The position numbers and the translations under genes were made by a program. Below the pieces are notes generated by a model. It ran no database searches, was not told the DNA's origin, and saw only the letters and a list, made by a program, of their open reading frames with translations. From positions 1 through 20,501 of the forward strand of contig CALBPU010000171.1 of assembly GCA_937899395.1 (NCBI GenBank): a DNA stretch of 20,501 nucleotides, in the 5' to 3' direction. Below, piece by piece: positions 16,042 to 20,501 of the stretch; the first letter of the stretch is position 1; each line of letters starts with the position of its first letter. The DNA comes from an uncultured Fretibacterium sp. Lineage in GTDB: Bacteria; Synergistota; Synergistia; Synergistales; Aminobacteriaceae.

Positions 16042-17127
16042 TTAATTTCTTTCTGATTTTTTAGTTTTAGTTCGTGTTCTTGATGTTGATTTTGATGTTG
16101 AAGTTGAAGTTGAAGTTGAAGAACTTGATTTTGATTTTGCTTTTTCAGACCGCGCTTCATTTAAGAAGTTATCAAGATCACTATCTGTTTTTAACTCCTT
16201 AGGTCTGCCTTTGGGAAATGCTTTACGTTTGATTAAACTTTGCAATTCCTCGGGCGTAACAGGATAAATTTTATCGCCACGACGAACAAGGTTAATACTT
16301 CCAGCACCTTTTCCTGCAGTCTCTGCTATGCTGAAATCTCTTTGAACGTCAACGATCTTTACGACTGCAATGTCATTCATTCTATGCCCGAGGGAACGTC
16401 CGTCAGAGTCAAACAGTTCTGCGCCGTCAGTGTAAACCCTGAACATTTTCCCGTTTTGAGCACCGCCAGTCGCACCGATGCTCAGCGTAACGTCTTTGCC
16501 GTCAGCATCGATAACTTGAGCATATTCGCCTGTTAGAGCTTCGCGGACTTTAAGACTTAATCTTGACGCAGCATCGGCTATAGCTCCAGCTTCCATTCCT
16601 TCTAATGATAATTTATCATTCGTAAGACCGTAAAAATTAAAAGAAGTTCCCTTCTGTGATGAAGTTCCTGTCTCGGACAAAGATAATTTTACTTCTGTAG
16701 TTTCCACGTCAACGACCCTGACATCAATCGTAGCTACAGCACTTTGTTTGCTTGTTCCAAAAATAAAAACGTTTGTTGAAGATTCGCTTTTTTCAATGTT
16801 AGTTACGGCTCCGAGTATCATATATTGACAGCCGGCTATTCTTCCGATTTTAACTGCGGATTCTTCCGTTACCATTCCCGACATTATTAACTGATGTTCG
16901 CTGGCTATTGCGTCAAGCTGATCACGTTCTATAACCGAAATTGTTTTCGAACTTGTAAGCATACGGGCAAAAACATCACCTACTGCGGCGGCATGATCTG
17001 CGGATATCCCCTCGGCTCTGCTCAAAAATTTCATAACACCGAGACGCACCTGTTTTTCTGACGAAGCGGCTTCGGCATTAAAAGCCATCAAACATAAAAT
17101 AAGGCATAAAAATATTTTTTTATTCAT
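16042..17127 (-). CDS. Exported CsgG-family protein with FlgT_C-like domain and Ser/Thr-rich tail
   Basis: A signal peptide covers about residues 1-20 (cleavage near AEA). There is no lipobox Cys, unlike curli CsgG. The CsgG-like domain (about 26-200) contains VRLGVMKFLSRAEG, SVIERDQLDAIASE, SAVKIGRIAGCQYMILGAVT and a long beta-rich region. A second domain (about 210-285: LSIGATGGAQNGKMFRVY and GDKIYPV) resembles the FlgT C-terminal domain. The tail is basic and made of alternating Ser/Thr/Lys/Arg, partly encoded by a hexanucleotide repeat. CsgG proteins form nonameric outer-membrane pores or periplasmic rings. This one ends three bases before essC, so the two are almost certainly co-translated, and a role in carrying substrates through the outer membrane is a reasonable inference. 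Confidence 0.85.
   Translation of the reverse strand: MNKKIFLCLILCLMAFNAEAASSEKQVRLGVMKFLSRAEGISADHAAAVGDVFARMLTSSKTISVIERDQLDAIASEHQLIMSGMVTEESAVKIGRIAGCQYMILGAVTNIEKSESSTNVFIFGTSKQSAVATIDVRVVDVETTEVKLSLSETGTSSQKGTSFNFYGLTNDKLSLEGMEAGAIADAASRLSLKVREALTGEYAQVIDADGKDVTLSIGATGGAQNGKMFRVYTDGAELFDSDGRSLGHRMNDIAVVKIVDVQRDFSIAETAGKGAGSINLVRRGDKIYPVTPEELQSLIKRKAFPKGRPKELKTDSDLDNFLNEARSEKAKSKSSSSTSTSTSTSKSTSRTRTKTKKSERN
16097..16120. repeat. Four tandem copies of a 6-bp unit (GTTGAA)
   Basis: Four perfect GTTGAA copies encode the Ser-Thr alternation near the C-terminus of the CsgG/FlgT_C protein. Degenerate copies continue on both sides. Copy-number changes would keep the frame and alter tail length by two residues each. 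Confidence 0.85.
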
Positions 17128-17135
17128 GAATCAAT

Positions 17136-17747
17136 TCACTCCCAGCTTCGTGATTTTATCGCAGCTACATGTTTCAAAACTGCTTCCCTTGTTGCTGAAC
17201 CCAGCTGTCCGCCATACTGCCGTTTATAACCGCCGATGTAAAAGCCCTTGTAGGCTGCTATAGCACCCTTTGAATCGCGATTCGACGTGCCGATTTGATC
17301 CGAAGTATAGACAATTTCGCCTGTAGTGTTGCTGATGATTCTGATTTCAAGAGTAACGTAAGCTGTTTTCTTCTGACTCGCTCCGCCTATAATCGGGATC
17401 GCTATGCCTGCGCCTTTCTCATCGTAATAATAAAGCGTGATAGCACCTGTCATAGTGTATTCAACTCCCTTAATTTTTCCGACCTTGGGAGCTGTCGAAG
17501 GATCCATCAAGCCTGACTGTCCCAAGCGAATCTCATCAGCAATATAATCAAGTCTTTCCCGTTCCATGAGGTCAAAGACTCCGGCTTTATTGAGTTCCGT
17601 GACCATCATGTCCATTACGGCAGCGGCCGGGGCATTGCCGTCTTCGGTTCTGTCTTCAAAAGCGCGGACGGTCATTCTCGGTTTTGCCCATGAATAACTT
17701 GTCAGGCAAAGAACAAAAATTAACGCAACAAAAAAACTTTTTTTCAT
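17136..17747 (-). CDS. Exported CsgG-family protein
   Basis: The 203-residue protein has a signal peptide (about 1-21, ending SWA) and a compact CsgG domain: RMTVRAFEDRT, FDLMERERLDYIADEIRLGQSG, KVGKIKGVEYTMTGAIT, then a beta-rich part with YVTLEIRIISNTTGEIVYTSDQIG. No lipobox is present. An ATG at 17747 is used; the preceding in-frame TTG (17750) is less likely. Only a weak GAAG lies directly before the ATG, because a hairpin-rich spacer abuts the start. A better GGAG lies beyond the hairpin. The gene ends eight bases before the larger CsgG/FlgT_C gene, and the pair could form a hetero-oligomeric envelope ring. Confidence 0.86.
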   Translation of the reverse strand: MKKSFFVALIFVLCLTSYSWAKPRMTVRAFEDRTEDGNAPAAAVMDMMVTELNKAGVFDLMERERLDYIADEIRLGQSGLMDPSTAPKVGKIKGVEYTMTGAITLYYYDEKGAGIAIPIIGGASQKKTAYVTLEIRIISNTTGEIVYTSDQIGTSNRDSKGAIAAYKGFYIGGYKRQYGGQLGSATREAVLKHVAAIKSRSWE

Positions 17748-18006
17748 CAAAACTTCGCGCGGATACCCCTAGCTTTAGCTATGGGGAGGAAGCGCGCTAT
17801 TTCTCCTTTCTAAAAAAATCGCTGAAAAATTGATTTTACAGTGATTTTTTAATATAATTACCCCAGAAAGTAATGTAATCTGATAAGTCTTCGGGCTTTA
17901 CAGGATAGAGGCTGCGTAGACCAGCCCCAGCGAATAAGGGCAGTATAGCCAAACTTCACTGAAAGCCACCGACTTTAGTCGTGGGGATGTTTACGTTTCT
18001 GCCTCG
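17748..18006. mobile_element. Hairpin-rich spacer resembling an IS200/IS605-derived remnant
   Basis: No gene is visible in this spacer between two exported-protein genes. It has a GC-rich hairpin at each end in the same orientation: CCCCTAGC-TTTA-GCTATGGGG at 17766-17786 and CCACCGAC-TTTA-GTCGTGGG at 17966-17985, the latter followed by GATGTTTAC. Hairpins with a CTTTAG core next to GGGGA are typical of subterminal ends of IS200/IS605 elements. A third AT-rich inverted repeat lies inside (17813-17824 with 17839-17850). No transposase or TnpB frame survives. A non-autonomous element or an old end fragment is likely, and an omega-RNA-like remnant cannot be excluded. Assignment rests on structure only. 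Confidence 0.5.
17756..17806 (-). promoter_or_regulatory. Shine-Dalgarno separated from the csgG-like start by a hairpin
   Basis: On the minus strand, GAAAGGAG (GGAG at 17803-17806) is followed by a long hairpin: GCGCG-type arms at 17792-17797 and 17756-17761, and an inner CCCC/GGGG stem. The ATG at 17747 comes after it. Folding would bring GGAG to roughly 13 bases from the ATG; unfolded, the distance is about 55 bases. Structure-assisted initiation is possible but unproven. Confidence 0.35.
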
Positions 18007-18588
18007 TTAATACATCTGAGTCATACCTTCTTCAACGGCGGCTTCGATTGCTTTAACCTGAGTTTCGTATTCAGAAAAAGCTACTTCCTTGCTCATTGCC
18101 GTTTTTCCGCCGAGTTTAGTTCCGTTTGAAGTTACAGCCAAAATCGCTATGGTCGCGTTGCCAGTGTAAAGCTGAAATTGATTTTGAACAGGCTGACCTG
18201 CTTGGACTCGTGCTACTACAGTTGCTGCACAGCTATAACTCCCATTAAGACGTAAAATTCCATCAACATTACCTTGAAGAGCGTATTTTGCAGCCTGTGC
18301 TCTGACTGCGGCGGCTCTGATTGCTTTCATTTTCTTTTCATCAACAACTCTGTAGCCGTGATTGACAAGCGAGTCAATTATTTTAGCCTCGGTGATTTTA
18401 ACGTGCTGTTCGTCGTCGCCCTCAACAAGGACGGCAATATCTCCGCGTTTTGGCAAAACTGAATCCGAAACTGTAGAAACTGCCTGAGCCTTAGGAGTGT
18501 TTTTTTTCTTTTTAGCGGCTTCGGCAGTGAATGTCATCGTCATTACGAGACTTAAAACTAAAATTACAGCGAAAAATTTTTTTGCCAA
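18007..18588 (-). CDS. Small exported CsgG-like protein
   Basis: The 193-residue protein has a signal peptide (about 1-24, ending AEA) followed by a Lys-rich stretch. The mature part (KRGDIAVLVEGDDEQHVKITEAKIIDSLVNHGYRVVDEKKMKAI, then GNVDGILRLNGSY) resembles the CsgG-like core of the 487-residue protein upstream, where VEGELLQIFERAGYLIVDPDQAK occupies the same place. The remaining strands (NATIAILAVTSNGTKLGG) are typical of the family's beta half. The start is TTG, supported by GAGGAA about six bases upstream; no in-frame ATG is nearer. It follows the 487-residue gene by 34 bp. Probable periplasmic or outer-membrane-associated component of unknown partner. Confidence 0.78.
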   Translation of the reverse strand: MAKKFFAVILVLSLVMTMTFTAEAAKKKKNTPKAQAVSTVSDSVLPKRGDIAVLVEGDDEQHVKITEAKIIDSLVNHGYRVVDEKKMKAIRAAAVRAQAAKYALQGNVDGILRLNGSYSCAATVVARVQAGQPVQNQFQLYTGNATIAILAVTSNGTKLGGKTAMSKEVAFSEYETQVKAIEAAVEEGMTQMY

Positions 18589-18622
18589 TTTTTATTCCTC
18601 ATTTCTGAATTTTAATTAATAT

Positions 18623-20086
18623 TTAAAGCCAACCTTTTCTCCAGCCTTGAACAGAGTCTTCTGTTGTGCTATCGATTCTGATGCTGATTCTTTCAAGAAA
18701 TTCTTTAATTGCGGCGGCATCCTTGCCTTCAGGAATCTCTCCGTCATATGTTACGACCAAATTCACAGCCGGAGAAGCAAACACGCTCTTAACTTCGCCT
18801 GATGAGCCTATGAAATTCTTGACCCCGTTCTCAATGTCGATAGCGTCATTCTTCCAACGAACGTTTTCGATATGAATATTAATTACGACATTGGGCTTAT
18901 CAACAGTAACTGGAGTCTTTTGCTCAGCGGAGGCTATACGCGCGGATAAATTTTGAGGCGTAAATGTTTCGATTTTGGCATAATCCGAAAGGAACGAAGC
19001 AATTTCTTCGGCATTCTTCGACGAAACTAAATCAACTTCGAGCAGACCGTCCTTGAAGGAACGGGTGAATAATTCTCCGCCGTCTCCCATAAATTCGAGC
19101 AGATATTTTTTAATTGCTTCAGATTGTTTGAAATCAGCACCAGCAATTTTCACATTTATAGTCGTGCCGCCGAGTGCTGAACCTGCCGAAGCCATACTGT
19201 AAGCAATTTTATAGAGTATTTCCTCTGCAGCCTGCGCAACGGACGCTCTGAAGATTTTTTCAGCTCCGCCGCTAACTGTTTGAACAGGTTTTTTGCCTGT
19301 ACCGCCTGAAATTGTTTTTGAACTTATTTGGTAGGCCGTTTGCGTCAAAACTGCTTTTAGCTGAACAGTCCCACTAACACCGTAAAGATTTATTCCGTGA
19401 ATTTTTTGATTCGCAAAAGCTCCAGCTACAGCTCTGGCTAGAATTATGATGTCTGCTCTTAAAGTTCTTGCAGCACCGCCAATTAATGAAGGATCATTAA
19501 ATGCCTTCTGGGGATCAAGATTAAGTAACATTTTTGCCTGATCGGGATCTACAATTAAATATCCCGCACGTTCGAATATTTGCAGTAGCTCACCCTCAAC
19601 TGTCGAAATGAACGGAGCCTCTTTTCCGACTTTTTCATCGACGATTATCATGACTCGTGGATTTCCCAACATAGAAATTATCTGCGGACCGAGAATGTCA
19701 TCGAGTTTTCTTTCGTTGATTTGACAAACGCCGTTTAACATCAAAGTGTCGCCATCAACGTTTTCTTTGACAGCTTTGAAATTTTTTACGAGAGTTGAAG
19801 TTTTCGAGAATATTTTTTCAATCAACGAGGCATATTCTATTTTTTTATCTATCCCAGGTACACAAGTGTTCACTGCTTTTTCAAGAGCATCGCGTAATGC
19901 TTCCTGTTTGGCTTGTTCACGGGCAACAGCTTTTTTACCATCGGTAATTACCGCGCGTCCGTTCGCATCGTTGACAATATAAAGTCCATTTTCAACTGCT
20001 ACGTTTGCAGCAAACACTTGTGAGACAACAAACAACGAAATACAAAACGACACGATAAAAATTCTTAAGCTTTTCAATGTCCACAA
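18623..20086 (-). CDS. Exported FlgT/LPP20-like envelope protein
   Basis: The 487-residue protein has a signal peptide (about 1-26, ending VFA). Residues 34-125 (VNDANGRAVITDGKKAVAR, EQAKQEALRDALEKAV, ending LMLNGVCQINERKLDDIL) resemble the FlgT N-terminal/LPP20 fold. Residues 143-260 (PRVMIIVDEKV, GYLIVDPDQAK, ADIIILARAV) resemble the second FlgT or CsgG-like domain. The C-terminal half repeats similar beta-alpha units (TTINVKIAGADF; VVINIHIENVRWKNDAIDIENGVKNFIG). FlgT forms periplasmic rings around flagellar motors, but no flagellar genes are nearby. The start is TTG with AAGGA just upstream; a second TTG three codons later is better spaced from AAAGGA. A scaffold for an envelope-spanning complex is inferred. 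Confidence 0.82.
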   Translation of the reverse strand: MWTLKSLRIFIVSFCISLFVVSQVFAANVAVENGLYIVNDANGRAVITDGKKAVAREQAKQEALRDALEKAVNTCVPGIDKKIEYASLIEKIFSKTSTLVKNFKAVKENVDGDTLMLNGVCQINERKLDDILGPQIISMLGNPRVMIIVDEKVGKEAPFISTVEGELLQIFERAGYLIVDPDQAKMLLNLDPQKAFNDPSLIGGAARTLRADIIILARAVAGAFANQKIHGINLYGVSGTVQLKAVLTQTAYQISSKTISGGTGKKPVQTVSGGAEKIFRASVAQAAEEILYKIAYSMASAGSALGGTTINVKIAGADFKQSEAIKKYLLEFMGDGGELFTRSFKDGLLEVDLVSSKNAEEIASFLSDYAKIETFTPQNLSARIASAEQKTPVTVDKPNVVINIHIENVRWKNDAIDIENGVKNFIGSSGEVKSVFASPAVNLVVTYDGEIPEGKDAAAIKEFLERISIRIDSTTEDSVQGWRKGWL

Positions 20087-20131
20087 TCCTTTCCTTATTG
20101 TTTAAGAACTTTTTAAAGTTTTTTAGAAATT

Positions 20132-20302
20132 TTACGGAATTATTAATCCTAAAGACGTAGCAAGATTACGAATCACGCTTTCATTCAATCTGCTATATCG
20201 TGTAATTTCATTCATGGGCTTGCCATCTTTCAACATATCAGTTGCTACACGTTCTTTATCTTCGTTGATTCCTGCCGTTACAGAAAACTTATAAAAAGTC
20301 AT
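20132..20302 (-). CDS. Small ORF resembling the C-terminal tail of Rpn-family PD-(D/E)XK proteins
   Basis: The 56-residue frame contains NEDKERVATDMLKDGKPMNE followed by ITRYSRLNESVIRNLATSLG. This is the 'ER-x2-A-x2-ML-x2-G ... I-x2-S-x-L ... I-x2-LA-x2-LG' tail pattern of Rpn/PDDEXK_2 recombination-promoting nuclease proteins. The catalytic nuclease domain is absent. An in-frame TGA just before the ATG rules out a longer product in this copy. The ribosome binding site is weak (AAGAG). It is either a degraded Rpn gene or an independent small protein. In some Rpn genes an internal start produces the C-terminal part as an antitoxin, and this could be an orphan of that kind. Confidence 0.5.
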   Translation of the reverse strand: MTFYKFSVTAGINEDKERVATDMLKDGKPMNEITRYSRLNESVIRNLATSLGLIIP

Positions 20303-20446
20303 AAATCAACTCTTATGTTTCATTCCTTGTTCAACGCGTCCGCTTTCGCTTGTAAAACTTGCTACTTACGTTTGGTGTAACGCTCCGAAGGCTTCAGTTC
20401 CCGACTAACGTATCGGTACATCAGACCTTAAGACTGATTAAATTTC
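20303..20446. other. Non-coding region at the right end
   Basis: No gene is visible between the small ORF and the right terminal repeat. An imperfect inverted repeat (ATCAG/CTGAT around CTTAAG) lies at 20420-20438. No promoter or transposase frame was recognised. Confidence 0.5.
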
Positions 20447-20501
20447 GCTCTTGAAAGGTTGAATATTTTACGGACAAAACCTGTTAGCTTGGTTGTCGCT
20501 T
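20447..20501. repeat. 55-bp terminal direct repeat, right copy
   Basis: Identical in sequence and orientation to bases 1-55. See the left copy. If the window is a closed circle, its unique length is 20446 bp. Confidence 0.95.

Noticed and set aside
17860..17965. Decayed TnpB C-terminal frame in the spacer
   Set aside because: All frames contain stops every few codons and no conserved TnpB residues could be placed, so only the hairpins support the mobile-element idea.
20107..20120. AACTTT/AAAGTT inverted repeat as a terminator or operator
   Set aside because: It has only two GC pairs, practically no loop, and lies in an AT-rich stretch where such symmetry arises by chance.
20303..20501. Insertion sequence end at the window boundary
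   Set aside because: There is an imperfect palindrome but no transposase, no target duplication and no match to the hairpins at 17.8-18.0 kb.

Overview
The window looks like a Synergistetes (Synergistales-type) genome fragment of moderate AT-richness. Three things suggest this. The long surface protein ends in a Gly-Gly-Cys-Asn-x-Gly motif, a hydrophobic segment and a basic tail, as in the Synergist-CTERM sorting domain. Several secreted proteins are of CsgG/FlgT type, which implies an outer membrane. TTG starts are frequent. The assignment rests on motif recall and was not searched. All twenty genes I accept lie on the minus strand, so transcription runs from the high coordinates to the low ones. 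The first and last 55 bases of the window are identical.

Layout in transcription order. At 20.3-20.1 kb is a 56-codon ORF resembling the tail of Rpn-family (PD-(D/E)XK) proteins. At 20.1-16.0 kb are four exported proteins: a FlgT/LPP20-like protein, a small CsgG-like protein, a CsgG-family protein and a CsgG protein with a FlgT_C-like domain. They are interrupted by a 259-bp hairpin-rich spacer resembling an IS200/IS605-derived remnant. At 16.0-11.6 kb is a 1490-residue EssC/YukBA-type ATPase with FHA, membrane and three FtsK/SpoIIIE domains. An EsaB/YukD ubiquitin-like protein follows. At 11.1-8.6 kb are small helical proteins: three canonical WXG100 proteins with strong ribosome binding sites, an unknown 142-residue protein, and three more WXG100-like or helical-hairpin proteins with altered signature residues. 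At 8.6-7.3 kb is a 440-residue WXG-headed putative substrate. At 7.3-4.6 kb are a PP2C phosphatase and a membrane-anchored Ser/Thr kinase. At 4.6-3.9 kb is an AbrB-type antitoxin with a PIN-domain toxin. At 3.9-0.35 kb is a large secreted leucine-rich-repeat protein, followed by a clear terminator.

My reading is that this is a type VII (ESX/WXG100) secretion locus in a diderm bacterium. EssC would drive export of WXG proteins across the inner membrane, with EsaB as partner. The kinase/phosphatase pair would set phosphorylation read by the EssC FHA domain. The co-directional CsgG/FlgT-like exported proteins lie 3 bp upstream of essC and are candidates for the missing outer-membrane or periplasmic part. 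No EsaA, EssA or EssB homologue is visible. The link between CsgG-like proteins and type VII secretion is inference from gene order and is the most interesting hypothesis here.

Non-coding space is small: the ends of the window (1-353 and 20303-20501), the hairpin spacer at 17748-18006, and structured gaps among the WXG100 genes. I see no tRNA, rRNA, CRISPR array, replication gene or intact transposase.
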